NCBI RefSeq assembly: GCF_012163145.1
Contig: NZ_JAAVTX010000002.1
Span: 868,001-932,000, forward strand
Direction: 5' to 3'
Source of the DNA: Falsiroseomonas frigidaquae
GTDB taxonomy: Bacteria; Pseudomonadota; Alphaproteobacteria; Acetobacterales; Acetobacteraceae
DNA length: 64,000 bases
In this document: positions 45,146 through 54,034 of the stretch, piece by piece
Position numbering within the stretch: the stretch's first letter is position 1
Layout: each line of letters starts with the position of its first letter
Notes under the pieces: generated by a model
What the model was told of the DNA's origin: nothing
Databases searched by the model: none
The model's input: only the letters and a program-made list of their open reading frames with translations
Position numbers and translations under genes: made by a program

Positions 45146-45189
45146 GCCATCAAAGCGCCAGCCCCCCGCCAGGCGCGCGGAGACTTCCC

Positions 45190-45519
45190 ATGAACGAGTT
45201 CACCAAGGCCGTGACCGACGACAGCTTCAAGCAGGATGTGCTGGAGGCGTCGGGGCCCGTGCTTGTTGATTTCTGGGCCGAATGGTGCGGCCCCTGCCGC
45301 ATGGTGGCGCCGATCCTGGACGAGATCGCCCAGGAATATGCCGGCAAGCTGACCATCGCGAAGGTCAATATCGACGACAACCCGATGACGCCGAACGATT
45401 ACTCGGTGCGCGGCATCCCCACCATGATCCTGTTCAAGGACGGCAAGCCGGTGGACACCAAAGTCGGCGCCCTGCCGAAGAGCGCGCTGAAGGATTGGGT
45501 GGCAGGCAAGCTGGCCTGA
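45190..45519 (+). CDS. trxA: Thioredoxin
   Basis: Dithiol electron carrier. A 109-residue protein with the redox site [20 protein letters not shown] (Cys33 and Cys36), the cis-Pro region [14 protein letters not shown], and [12 protein letters not shown]. The order addA-trxA is conserved in alphaproteobacteria. It is followed by a hairpin resembling a terminator. Confidence 0.97.
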   Translation: MNEFTKAVTDDSFKQDVLEASGPVLVDFWAEWCGPCRMVAPILDEIAQEYAGKLTIAKVNIDDNPMTPNDYSVRGIPTMILFKDGKPVDTKVGALPKSALKDWVAGKLA

Positions 45520-45524
45520 CGCCG

Positions 45525-45543
45525 ACGCCCCTGATGGGGGCGT
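45525..45543 (+). terminator. Hairpin after trxA
   Basis: ACGCCCC-TGATG-GGGGCGT (45525-45543), a perfect 7-bp stem just after the trxA stop. No T run follows, so efficiency is uncertain. Confidence 0.55.
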
Positions 45544-45592
45544 GAAGACGGGCGGCGCTGGCGCAGGCCGGGCGCCGCCTTACATCCGGGTC

Positions 45593-46762
45593 ATGATCCG
45601 TCGCATCCTGGCCCTGGCCATCCTCGCCCTTCCCCTCTCCGTCGCGGCGCAACCCGCCTCGGCACAGGGGGATTCGGTGGTGCGCTCCGAGCGCGCCACC
45701 TTCCGCATCACCACCTTCGCCACCGGGCTGGAACGGCCCTGGGGCGCGGCGCTGCTGCCCGATGGACGGCTGCTGGTGACGGAGCGGCCGGGCCGGCTGC
45801 GGCTGGTCGGCCGCGATGGCGCCGTCTCCCGCCCCCTGGCCGGCGTGCCGCAGGTGGAGGCGGCGAGCCAGGGCGGGCTGCTGGACGTGGCGCTCAGCCC
45901 TGACTTCCAGACCAATCGGGAGATCTTCCTCTGCGCCGCCACGCTGGTCCAGAGCGGCTCCGCCGCGGGGGCGCAGGGCGGCGCGCTGACGCGGCTCATC
46001 CGTGCCCGGCTGTCGGATGACGCCTCGGCGCTGGAGGCGGTGACACCGCTGCTGGATGCGTCGCCGGCGCAATCCTCCGGCCGCCAGCATTATGGCTGCC
46101 GCATCGCCTTCGGCGCCGACGGGCGGCTCTACCTGTCCACCGGCGACCGCAACGTGGACCGCATGCGGTCGCAGCGGCTGGATGACCTGGCGGGCAAGGT
46201 GCTGCGGGTGGACCGCGAGGGCCGGCCGCAGCGGGACAATCCCTTCGCCGATCGCCAGGGCGCACGCGGCGAGGTCTTCACATATGGCCACCGCAATCCG
46301 CAGAGCCTGGCGCTGAACCCCTGGACCGGCAGCCTGTGGCAGGCGGAACACGGGCCGCGCGGTGGCGATGAGCTCAACATCCTCCGCCCCGGCGCGAATT
46401 ACGGCTGGCCGGTGGTGACCCATGGCGTGAACTACAGCGGCACGGTGATCAGCGAGCAGAAGACCGGGCCCGGCATCACCGACCCGATCCGGGTCTGGAC
46501 CCCGGTGATCAGCCCCTCCGGTATCGCCTTCTATGACGGCCAGGCCTTCCCCGGCTGGCAGCGCAGCCTGTTCATCGCGGCGCTGAACCAGCCCGGCCTG
46601 GTGCGGCTGACGACGGAGGGCGACCGGGTGACCGGGGAGGAACGCCTGCTGTTCGACCGCCGCATCCGCATGCGGGACGTACTGGTGGCGCAGGATGGCG
46701 CCGTGCTGGTGCTGACGGATGAGGCGCAGGGCCGCATCCTGCGGCTGGCGCCGGCGGAATGA
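45593..46762 (+). CDS. PQQ-dependent aldose sugar dehydrogenase-like secreted protein
   Basis: A 389-residue soluble-glucose-dehydrogenase-type (GSDH) beta-propeller. There is a signal peptide IRRILALAILALPLSVAAQPASA. Family motifs are TTFATGLERPWGAALLPDGRLLVTERPGRLRLV, GLLDVALSPDF, GYGHRNPQSLALNP, WQAEHGPRGGDELNIL and GANYGWP, the PQQ-binding and Ca-binding surface of YliI/Asd-like enzymes. It is exported to the periplasm and would need PQQ from elsewhere. It lies between trxA and the convergent permease gene. Confidence 0.9.
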   Translation: MIRRILALAILALPLSVAAQPASAQGDSVVRSERATFRITTFATGLERPWGAALLPDGRLLVTERPGRLRLVGRDGAVSRPLAGVPQVEAASQGGLLDVALSPDFQTNREIFLCAATLVQSGSAAGAQGGALTRLIRARLSDDASALEAVTPLLDASPAQSSGRQHYGCRIAFGADGRLYLSTGDRNVDRMRSQRLDDLAGKVLRVDREGRPQRDNPFADRQGARGEVFTYGHRNPQSLALNPWTGSLWQAEHGPRGGDELNILRPGANYGWPVVTHGVNYSGTVISEQKTGPGITDPIRVWTPVISPSGIAFYDGQAFPGWQRSLFIAALNQPGLVRLTTEGDRVTGEERLLFDRRIRMRDVLVAQDGAVLVLTDEAQGRILRLAPAE

Positions 46763-46871
46763 GCATGTGCCGGCCGGTCGTCGCCCGGCTGGCAAGGCAT
46801 AAGCGGCGCCTGCCGCAGGAGAGGGCGCCGGTGATTGCAGGCGGATCGGCGACGACCCGCGGCATGGACCG

Positions 46872-48581
46872 TCAGTGGTCGTAGTGCAGGCGCAGCTCCT
46901 GCCGGCCATCCGGTAGCACCGCCTCCGTCACCCGGTCCGCGGCACGGCGCAGCATCAACGTGGCGAGCCGGGCGGCCAGGGCCGCATCCTCCGCCGTCTC
47001 CAGGGTCAGCGCCGGGCCATCGGCCGCGAGCAGCGGCTCGCCGCTCCAGCGCAGCGTGGCGTCCAGATTGTACTCGTCGAAGCGGGCGGAGATTTCCGCC
47101 GAGCCGCGCGGGGCCACCAGCGCCGGCAGGGCCTGGGCCACTTCCTCCAGCGCATCCTCCAGCCGGGCCACAACCTCCGCCCGCGCGCCCCAGGCCGCGC
47201 CGGCCTGGCGGGCGAAATCGCGCAGCGGGGCCTCGCCTTCCTCCGGCCGCCAGACGAACCGGCGTTGGCGGGACGCGCCGATCCGGAACGCCGCCACCAG
47301 CAACAGCGCCGCCACCATCGCCAGCACGAGGGAGGAGGAAACCAGCAGCCGCATCTGGGCCGGCAGGCCAGAGAAGATCTGCGGCACTGCGTCGTAGGAC
47401 AGGCCGATGACCAGCGCGGCACCCACCACCAGCGTCCGCCGCGCATCCATCAGCCTTTGCGTGACGATGCCCATGCCGGTCGTGGTGATGAAGGCGGCGG
47501 CAAAGAACAGCGCCGCGCCCAGCACGCCGCGCGGCACCGCCAGCACCACCTCCGCCGAGCCCGGCACCAGCGCCAGTACGATCCAGAGGCCACCCACCGC
47601 GAAGCCAACCCGCCGCGCGGTGACGCCGGTGGCGATCGAAAGCCCGACGCTGGCCGTGTAGCTGTTGACGCCCGGCACGCCGAGCAGCCCGGCCAGGCAG
47701 GTGCCCAGTCCATCGGCCAGCGCACCGGCCTTCATCGGCCCGTAGTCCGGCCGCCGCCAATCCGGGTCGTTGGCGCGCTGGCAGGCCACCACATCGCCGC
47801 AGACCCGCACCAGGCAGGCCAGGGCGCCCATGGCGAAGCCGGGCAGCAGGGTCCATTCCAGGGTGGGGGTGGCCAGCGGCCAGGTGGGGACCTGCCAGAC
47901 CACCGGCACCGGTAGCAGCGGAGCGCCCTCCGCCAGGGTCACCACGACATGGGTGGCGAAGCCCAGCACCAGCCCGGCCAGCACCGCCACCGGCCGCAGC
48001 CGCGCGCCGCCCCAGACCGCAATGCCGATGATGGTCGCCAGCGCCACCGCCGTGGCCGGCAGGTTATCCGTGCCGCGATCCAGCCCCGGACCGAAGCCCA
48101 GCATCAGCCGCAGCGCCAGCAGGCCGAGGCCGACACCGATCATCAGCACCACCAGCCCGACCAGTTCGGTCGGCAGCCAGGGCCGCAGGCGCTTCACGGC
48201 GAAGGACAGCGCCACCTGCGTAACGCCCGCCGCCAGGGTCATCGCCGCCACCGCGCCAAGCCCGCCCATCTGCGCCGCCACCAGCGTCGGCGGCAGGTAG
48301 ATGGCGGTGAAGACGGAGGGCAGCAGGAAGCCGGAGCCGATGGAATGCCCCCCCCAGACCGGCCGCCCCCAGGCCTGCAGCAGCGTGGCCAGCCCGAGCG
48401 CCAGCATCGCCAGCGAGAGGTATGAGGACAGGGTGGCGGCATCCGCCCCGGCGGTGTCCGCCACCAGCAGCGGAAAGACCAGGGTGACGGAGCCGAGGCC
48501 GATATGTTGAAGCGCCGCGGGCCAAAGCACCCCCGGCGGCGGCGCGCTGTGCAGCGGCCAGCCCGTGGTCCTGTCTTCCAT
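46872..48581 (-). CDS. NCS2-family nucleobase permease with a C-terminal soluble domain
   Basis: A 569-residue protein. The first ~430 residues form a uracil/xanthine permease: GLGSVTLVFPLLVADTAGA, the family GHSIGSGFLLPSVFTAIY, and ALACLVRVCGDVVACQR...LADGLGTCLAGLLGVPGVNSYTASVGLS. This is followed by ~130 soluble residues (RFVWRPEEGEAPLRDFARQAGAAWGARAEVV ... FDEYNLDATLRWSGEPLL ... ATLMLRRAADRVTEAVLPDGRQELRLHYDH). That tail resembles the fold signature seen on some bacterial NCS2 permeases, and I cannot name a function. The start is at MEDRTTGWP. It is convergent with the sugar dehydrogenase and probably follows folC on its strand. Confidence 0.85.
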   Translation of the reverse strand: MEDRTTGWPLHSAPPPGVLWPAALQHIGLGSVTLVFPLLVADTAGADAATLSSYLSLAMLALGLATLLQAWGRPVWGGHSIGSGFLLPSVFTAIYLPPTLVAAQMGGLGAVAAMTLAAGVTQVALSFAVKRLRPWLPTELVGLVVLMIGVGLGLLALRLMLGFGPGLDRGTDNLPATAVALATIIGIAVWGGARLRPVAVLAGLVLGFATHVVVTLAEGAPLLPVPVVWQVPTWPLATPTLEWTLLPGFAMGALACLVRVCGDVVACQRANDPDWRRPDYGPMKAGALADGLGTCLAGLLGVPGVNSYTASVGLSIATGVTARRVGFAVGGLWIVLALVPGSAEVVLAVPRGVLGAALFFAAAFITTTGMGIVTQRLMDARRTLVVGAALVIGLSYDAVPQIFSGLPAQMRLLVSSSLVLAMVAALLLVAAFRIGASRQRRFVWRPEEGEAPLRDFARQAGAAWGARAEVVARLEDALEEVAQALPALVAPRGSAEISARFDEYNLDATLRWSGEPLLAADGPALTLETAEDAALAARLATLMLRRAADRVTEAVLPDGRQELRLHYDH

Positions 48582-48678
48582 GCGCCCCCCGCCGCGCACC
48601 CCTCACCTTCGGCGTGCAGCTTCCTTCATGCACGCTGCGGTTGCCGTACGCCAGCTTGGATGCCCGGGACAGCCGGCC

Positions 48679-49968
48679 TCAACCATCCAGCTTCAGCACC
48701 TCGCCCGCCAGGTACAGGCTGCCGCAGACCAGGACACGGGCCGGCGGACCATCCAGCGGCAGCGCGGCCAGGACCTGCGCCACCGTGCCGCCGGCATGCG
48801 CGGCGCCACCGCTGGCGGCGACCACATCGGGCACCGTCATCGCCAGGTGCTGCCCCGGCTCCGCCACCGCCCAGAGGCTGCTGGCCACCGGGATGATCGG
48901 GGCGAGGAATTCCGGCACCTGCTTGCCGGCCTTCATGCCGACCAGCACATGCACCGGCCGGTCGGCGAAGGCCTCGCGGATATGCTGGCCGAGCACCACG
49001 CCGGCGCCGGCATTGTGCCCGCCATCCAGCCACAGCTCCCAGCCCTGCGGCAGCAGCGCGGCCAGCCTGCCGGTCAGGCGCTGCATGCGGGCGGGCCAGG
49101 TGGCCTGTGCCACGCCCTGGCGGATCGCATCCTCCGTCAGCCAGTCGGGATTCCAGGCGCGCAGCGCGGCGATGGCGATGCCGGCATTCTCCACCTGGTG
49201 CGGTCCGGGCAGGCCCGGCCGCGGCAAGGCGAGGCGCGTGGTCGCATCGGACCATTCCAGCGTGCCATCCGGCTGCGCCGCCACATTCCAGTGGCGGCCA
49301 CGCAGATGCAGGGGAGCGCCGCGCTCCGCGGCCTCGGCCTCGATCACCTGGCGTGCCGCATCGGGCTGGAAGCCGGTGGCGCAGGGCACGCCGGGCTTGA
49401 TAATGCCGGCCTTCTCCCAGGCAATCCGGGAAATCTCGTCGCCGAAGAAATCCATGTGGTCGCGGGAGATGCTGGTGATGGCCGTGGCCGCCGGGCGGTC
49501 CACCACATTGGTCGCGTCGAAGCGCCCGCCGAGCCCGACCTCCAGCACCAGCAGATCCGCCGGCACGCTGGCGAACAGGTGCAGGGCGACGGCGGTGGTG
49601 ACCTCGAACACCGTGATCGGCTGGCCTTCATTGACCTGCTCGACATGTTCGAGCGCCGCGGCCAGCGCATCCTCCGTCACCAGTTCGCCGGCAAGCCGGA
49701 TGCGTTCGTGGAAGGACACCAGATGCGGACTGGTGAAAACATGCACGCGCAGGCCGGCGGCTTCCGCGATGGCGCGCAGGAAGGCGCAGGTGCTGCCCTT
49801 GCCGTTGGTCCCCGCCACATGCACCACCGGCGGCAGCCGCCGCTCCGGATGGCCCAGCGCCGCCAGGCAGCGCTGCAGCCGCTCCAGGCTCAGATCGATC
49901 AGCTTCGGATGCAGGCTGTGCAGCCGGTTGATGATCTCCTCGCTGCGCGAGGCGCGCAGGGTGCTCAC
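48679..49968 (-). CDS. folC: Folylpolyglutamate/dihydrofolate synthase FolC
   Basis: Adds glutamate to dihydropteroate and polyglutamylates folates. It has 429 residues: VVHVAGTNGKGSTCAFLRAIAEAAGLRVHVFTSPHLVSFHERIR (ATP P-loop TNGKGS), LLVLEVGLGGRFDATNVV, TSISRDHMDFFGD and the C-terminal WELWLDGGHNAGAG. Starts at a GTG overlapping the accD stop (GTGA). This accD-folC coupling is the normal order. Confidence 0.95.
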   Translation of the reverse strand: MSTLRASRSEEIINRLHSLHPKLIDLSLERLQRCLAALGHPERRLPPVVHVAGTNGKGSTCAFLRAIAEAAGLRVHVFTSPHLVSFHERIRLAGELVTEDALAAALEHVEQVNEGQPITVFEVTTAVALHLFASVPADLLVLEVGLGGRFDATNVVDRPAATAITSISRDHMDFFGDEISRIAWEKAGIIKPGVPCATGFQPDAARQVIEAEAAERGAPLHLRGRHWNVAAQPDGTLEWSDATTRLALPRPGLPGPHQVENAGIAIAALRAWNPDWLTEDAIRQGVAQATWPARMQRLTGRLAALLPQGWELWLDGGHNAGAGVVLGQHIREAFADRPVHVLVGMKAGKQVPEFLAPIIPVASSLWAVAEPGQHLAMTVPDVVAASGGAAHAGGTVAQVLAALPLDGPPARVLVCGSLYLAGEVLKLDG

Positions 49969-50897
49969 GCCGGCTTCACGGCCTCGGCCTCGACCGTCTC
50001 TGGCGGCGGCAGCGCCGGCAGGTCCTCCGGCACCGGCTCGGCCGGCAGCGTCGGCTCCCGCAACAGGGAGATCACCTGGGCCAGGGTGGCGCGCATGTCG
50101 TGGCGCTTCACCACCATGTCGAGGATGCCGTGCTCCAGCAGGTATTCGGCGCGCTGGAAGCCCTCCGGCAGCTTCTCCCGCACCGTCTGCTCGATCACGC
50201 GCGCACCAGCGAAGCCGATCAGCGCATTCGGCTCGGCGATCTGGATATCGCCCAGCATGGCGAAGCTGGCGGTGACGCCACCCGTGGTCGGGTCGCACAG
50301 CACCACGATGAAGGGCAGCCCGGCCTCCTTCACCATGCGCGTCGCGATCACGGTGCGCGGCATCTGCATCAGGCTGATGGCGCCTTCCTGCATGCGCGCG
50401 CCGCCGGAGGCGGTGAAGACGATCAGCGGGCTGTCCTGCAGCACGGCGAGCTTGGCCGCCGTCACCAGCGCCTCCCCCACGCCGGCACCCATGGACCCGG
50501 CCATGAAGCCGAATTCGAAGACCGCCACCACGGCCTTGCGGCCGAGGATATTGCCCTGCGCCACCAGCACCGCATCATCCATGCCGGATTTCTGCTGCGC
50601 CTCCTTCAGCCGGTCGGCGTATTTGCGCTGGTCGCGGAAGCGCAGCGGGTCCGCCGGGGCCTTCGGCAGCTCGATGCGCGACCAGCCCTCATCCAGCGTC
50701 GCCTTCACGCGGCTCGCGGCCGGCATCCGCATGTGGTGGTTGCAGTGGGTGCAGACGAGAAGGTTCCGCTCCAGGTCGCGGTGGAAGATCATCTGCTCGC
50801 AGGCGGGGCACTTGTGCCAGAGGTTGTCCGGCACCTCCCGCGGCTGCCCGAACAGGGCCTTCACCTTCGGCAGCGCCCAGTCGGAAATCCAGTTCAT
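49965..50897 (-). CDS. accD: Acetyl-CoA carboxylase carboxyltransferase subunit beta
   Basis: Half of the carboxyltransferase that makes malonyl-CoA with AccA. The N-terminal zinc ribbon has Cys30, Cys33, Cys49 and Cys52 (KCPACEQM, CTHCNHH). The carboxyltransferase core has FEFGFMAGSMGAGVGEALVTAA, FTASGGARMQEGAISLMQM and CDPTTGGVTASFAMLGDIQIAEPNALIGFAGARVIEQT. It has 310 residues with a Pro/Glu-rich tail. It is divergent from oxyR across a 263-base intergenic region. Confidence 0.96.
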   Translation of the reverse strand: MNWISDWALPKVKALFGQPREVPDNLWHKCPACEQMIFHRDLERNLLVCTHCNHHMRMPAASRVKATLDEGWSRIELPKAPADPLRFRDQRKYADRLKEAQQKSGMDDAVLVAQGNILGRKAVVAVFEFGFMAGSMGAGVGEALVTAAKLAVLQDSPLIVFTASGGARMQEGAISLMQMPRTVIATRMVKEAGLPFIVVLCDPTTGGVTASFAMLGDIQIAEPNALIGFAGARVIEQTVREKLPEGFQRAEYLLEHGILDMVVKRHDMRATLAQVISLLREPTLPAEPVPEDLPALPPPETVEAEAVKPA

Positions 50898-51074
50898 CTT
50901 TATATGCCCTCAAGCGCCGGGCGCCGGCATCCGCCGGCTTGGCTCGCCGGACTGCCGGCGGGCCCCGTTCGGGGCCTCGTCGCGCGCAAGACGCGCGCCG
51001 CCATCATCGGGGCGGAGGTAGGGGCAATGGGGGCCGCCGCGCAAGAGGGGGCGGAAATCGGCCCGGTCAACCCT

Positions 51075-51130
51075 GACGATAGACCACATATATCAGACAA
51101 CCGCCCCGCCCCCTGATATGTCTTATCGTC
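51075..51130. promoter_or_regulatory. Long imperfect inverted repeat between accD and oxyR
   Basis: The left arm, GACGATAGACCACATATATCAG (51075-51096, two bases over a run of 20 split here only by description), pairs with CTGATATGTCTTATCGTC (51113-51130) except for two small bulges. The right arm itself contains GATA-TGTCT-TATC. The AT-rich arms stand out in GC-rich DNA and lie just upstream of oxyR, a suitable place for OxyR autoregulation. Candidate only. Confidence 0.5.
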
Positions 51131-51160
51131 AACGACAAGAAATCAGGGGACGCCACCACC

Positions 51161-52066
51161 ATGAACCTGCGCGATCTGCGCTACGCGCTGGCGGTCGCGG
51201 AGCACCGACATTTCGGCCGCGCCGCCGAGCTGTGCAACATCAGCCAACCCACCCTGTCCACCCAGCTCCGCAAGCTGGAGGAGGAACTCGGTGTGGTGCT
51301 GTTCGAACGCACCAACAAATCCGTCGTGCCGACCATGGCCGGCGAAGCCCTGCTGGCGCATGCCCGCGCCGCCGTGGAATCCGCCGACGCCATGCTGGCG
51401 CTCGCCCAGGCCTCCCGCGACCCGCTGCGCGGCCGGCTGCGCCTCGGCATCATCCCGACCCTGGCGCCCTACCTGCTGCCCCTGGTCTTCGGCCCGCTGC
51501 GCGACGCCCTGCCCGACTTGGTCATCGAACCCTGGGAGGACGTGACCACCGCACTCCTCGAACGCCTGCGCACCCACGAACTCGACGCCGCCCTGCTGGC
51601 CACCGACGCCGAAGGTCCGGACCTCGACACGCAACCGCTGTTCACCGAACCCTTCCTCGCCGCCCTGCCCCCCGAACACCTCCTCGCCAGCCAGGACCAC
51701 GTGCGGGAGGAAGACCTGGCACCAGACATCCTGGTCCTCGCCGATGGCCACTGCCTGCGCGACCAGGCGCTCGCCGCCTGCGGCAACCCCGGCCTCCGCG
51801 CGGGCGCGCTGCGCGCCTCCTCCCTCTCCACCCTGCTGAACATGGTCGCCGCCGGCTACGGCACGACCCTGATCCCCGGCCTTGCCGCTGGCGTGGCACG
51901 CGACGCCGGCATCGCACTCCGCCCGCTGACCCACATGACCGGCCGCGACATCCAACTCGTCTCCCGCACCACCTTCCCCCGCCGCGCCGCCATCGACGCC
52001 ATCGCCACCCTCATCCGCACCCGCCTCGCCCCCTTCGCCGACAGCGCAGCCCACGGCGAGGTCTGA
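51161..52066 (+). CDS. oxyR: LysR-type hydrogen peroxide sensor OxyR
   Basis: A 301-residue LysR regulator. The helix-turn-helix is RHFGRAAELCNISQPTLSTQLRKLEEELG. The peroxide-sensing pair is Cys198 and Cys207 in ADGHCLRDQALAACGNPG, nine residues apart as in E. coli Cys199/Cys208. DGHCLRDQAL is diagnostic of OxyR. Oxidation forms the disulfide and activates antioxidant genes such as catalase. No catalase or peroxiredoxin gene is adjacent. It is divergent from accD. Confidence 0.93.
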   Translation: MNLRDLRYALAVAEHRHFGRAAELCNISQPTLSTQLRKLEEELGVVLFERTNKSVVPTMAGEALLAHARAAVESADAMLALAQASRDPLRGRLRLGIIPTLAPYLLPLVFGPLRDALPDLVIEPWEDVTTALLERLRTHELDAALLATDAEGPDLDTQPLFTEPFLAALPPEHLLASQDHVREEDLAPDILVLADGHCLRDQALAACGNPGLRAGALRASSLSTLLNMVAAGYGTTLIPGLAAGVARDAGIALRPLTHMTGRDIQLVSRTTFPRRAAIDAIATLIRTRLAPFADSAAHGEV

Positions 52067-52430
52067 CCAATCGCCCGGGGGGTGGCGTGGCCGAAGGTCG
52101 CGCTGCGTGATTGCAGGGGGACGCTGTTCCCCTGCACCCCCTGCCAGGGGCCTCGGGCCCCTGGACCGCGAGGACTTTAAGCGAAGAAGCGGAGGGGGCC
52201 GGATGAACCGCTGAACAAGCGGTCGCCCAGGCCCCCTCCGCTTCTCCACTTATGATTCATGGGTTCAAAGGGCCAAAGCCCTTTGCGGGGTCACGGCACT
52301 GCCGTGACGGAGGGAGGGCAGCGCCCTCCCTGCAAATCACGGGCGCAACCCACCCCACCCCAGCCTCCCCGGCGATGGACAACCGCCGCGGGGCTGCGTC
52401 AGTCTGGCGGAGCGGGTGCAGGGGGTTCGG
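52067..52430. repeat. 364-bp intergenic region made of nested perfect inverted repeats
   Basis: No gene is seen here. Going left to right, hairpins are GCAGGGG/CCCCTGC (52113-52135), CCAGGGGCC-TCG-GGCCCCTGG (52144-52164), AGAAGCGGAGGGGGCC with its exact complement (52185-52200 and 52230-52245) enclosing ACCGCT/AGCGGT (52207-52223), TCACGGCA/TGCCGTGA (52291-52307) and AGGGAGGGC-AGC-GCCCTCCCT (52311-52331). The last two lie inside a TTTGC/GCAAA pair. The many GGCCCCTGG-type stems resemble dispersed repeat elements seen in Acetobacteraceae intergenic DNA. Confidence 0.8.
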
Positions 52431-53915
52431 ATGGCGGCGTTTGATCTGGTGGTTCGGGGTGGCACGGTGGCCACGGCGGCCGAGGTGTTCGAGGCGGATA
52501 TCGGTGTTGTCGATGGCAAGGTGGCGGCCATCGGTCGCAATCTTGCGGCGGGGCGGGAGGAGGTCTCGGCCAAGGGCATGGTGGTGACGCCGGGCGGCTT
52601 GGATCCGCATTGCCATCTGGAGGAGCTGGCGCAGGACGGCTCGGTGCATGAGGAGAGTTTCGCCAGTGGCTCGGCGGCCGCCTTGGCGGGCGGCACCACG
52701 TCGTTCATCTGTTTCCTGCCGCAGTGGAAGGGGCATTCCCTGGCGGACAGCGCGCCGGGGTATGAGGCGCGGGCGGCGAAGTCGCGTTGCGATTACTCCT
52801 TCCACCAGATCATCACCGATCCGACGCCGGAGGTGCTGGAGCGGGAGATTCCGGCGCTGATCGCGCGCGGCGTGCGCAGCCTGAAGGTGTTCCTCACCTA
52901 TGATCCGCTGCGGCTGGATGATGCGCAGCTGATCCAGGTGCTGGCGATGGCGCGGCGGCACCGGGCTTTCGTCACCATCCATGCGGAGAATTACGATGCG
53001 ATCGGCTGGCGCATCGACGCGCTGCTGAAGGCCGGGCTGACGGATCCCTTGCAGCATGCCTGGTCCCGCCCGCCGGTGGTGGAGCGGGAGGCGACGCATC
53101 GGGCGATCGCGCTGGCGGAGCTGGTGGACCAGCCGGTGCAGATCTTCCACGTGAGTTGCGAGGAGGCGGCAGAGGAAATCGCGCGCGCCCGGGCGCGCGG
53201 CGTGAAGGTGTGGGGCGAGACCTGCCCGCAATACCTGACCCTGTCGCACGACGATCTGCAGGGGCCGGATTTCGCCGGCGCCAAGGCGGTGTGTTCGCCG
53301 GCGCTGCGGGCGAAGGGCGAGAACGAGAAGGTCTGGCGGCGCATCCTGGATGGCACGCTGGATGTGGTCTCCTCCGACCATTGCGGCTTTTCCTTCGCCA
53401 CGGCGAAGCGCGCGCCGGGCAGTGGCGGCTATGGCATGGGCAGTGCCAATCTGCGCGCCGATGGCACGCCCGCCTTCAACGCGATACCCAATGGCGTGCC
53501 GGGCATCGAGACGCGGCTGCCGGTGCTGTTCTCCGAAGGCGTATCGAAGGGCCGCATCGACCTGCCGCATTTCGTTCGCCTGAGTTCTGCCAACGCGGCG
53601 AAGCTGTTCGGGCTGGAGGGGCGCAAGGGCAGCCTGATGCCCGGTGCCGATGCAGACTTGGTGCTGTGGGACCCGGATGCGGAGCGCACCATCCGCAACG
53701 CGGACCTGCACCACGCCATCGACTACACGCCGTGGGAGGGTTTCGCGGTGCGCGGCTTGCCCAGCGTCACCATCGCCGGCGGCCGCGTGGCGGTGCGGGA
53801 CGGGCAGGTGCTGGCGCAGCCGGGCGATGGCCGCTTCCTGGCGCGCGGCCCCTATGCGATGGCGCGGCCCAGCGGGCACGTGCCGGATGGTTTCGACGCC
53901 GCCGCGGTCGAGTAG
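52431..53915 (+). CDS. Dihydropyrimidinase/hydantoinase-family amidohydrolase
   Basis: A 494-residue cyclic amidohydrolase. The metal site begins with VVTPGGLDPHCHLEE (HxH). The carboxylated lysine is Lys152 in VRSLKVFLTYD. Later His ligands are in FVTIHAENYDA and FHVSCEEAAEEI, and the catalytic Asp lies in VVSSDHCGFS. The substrate could be dihydropyrimidine, hydantoin or a related cyclic amide. The ATG at 52431 has GGGGG five bases upstream, favouring it over a GTG at 52416. A hairpin covers its stop codon. Confidence 0.88.
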   Translation: MAAFDLVVRGGTVATAAEVFEADIGVVDGKVAAIGRNLAAGREEVSAKGMVVTPGGLDPHCHLEELAQDGSVHEESFASGSAAALAGGTTSFICFLPQWKGHSLADSAPGYEARAAKSRCDYSFHQIITDPTPEVLEREIPALIARGVRSLKVFLTYDPLRLDDAQLIQVLAMARRHRAFVTIHAENYDAIGWRIDALLKAGLTDPLQHAWSRPPVVEREATHRAIALAELVDQPVQIFHVSCEEAAEEIARARARGVKVWGETCPQYLTLSHDDLQGPDFAGAKAVCSPALRAKGENEKVWRRILDGTLDVVSSDHCGFSFATAKRAPGSGGYGMGSANLRADGTPAFNAIPNGVPGIETRLPVLFSEGVSKGRIDLPHFVRLSSANAAKLFGLEGRKGSLMPGADADLVLWDPDAERTIRNADLHHAIDYTPWEGFAVRGLPSVTIAGGRVAVRDGQVLAQPGDGRFLARGPYAMARPSGHVPDGFDAAAVE

Positions 53916-53922
53916 CGACCGC
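53904..53922 (+). terminator. Hairpin spanning the amidohydrolase stop codon
   Basis: GCGGTCG-AGTAG-CGACCGC, a perfect 7-bp stem whose loop contains the TAG stop. Followed by GAATCATT, without a proper T run. Confidence 0.5.
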
Positions 53923-54034
53923 GAATCATTCCGCGCCGCAGCATACGGCGGCGCGGGTTAACAGTTGCACAACCTCTCCGCGGTTAGGCTCAGGCAGGCG
54001 CTGGAAACAGCCACCTTCAGGGGCGACAGAAACC

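Noticed and set aside
51118-52110. Plus-strand frame overlapping oxyR in a shifted register
   Set aside because: Composed of Arg/His/Pro runs, whereas the oxyR frame has the LysR fold and OxyR cysteines.
52067-52430. Treating the inverted-repeat region as one ordinary terminator
   Set aside because: It holds at least five separate perfect stems with no T tracts, more complex than a single terminator.
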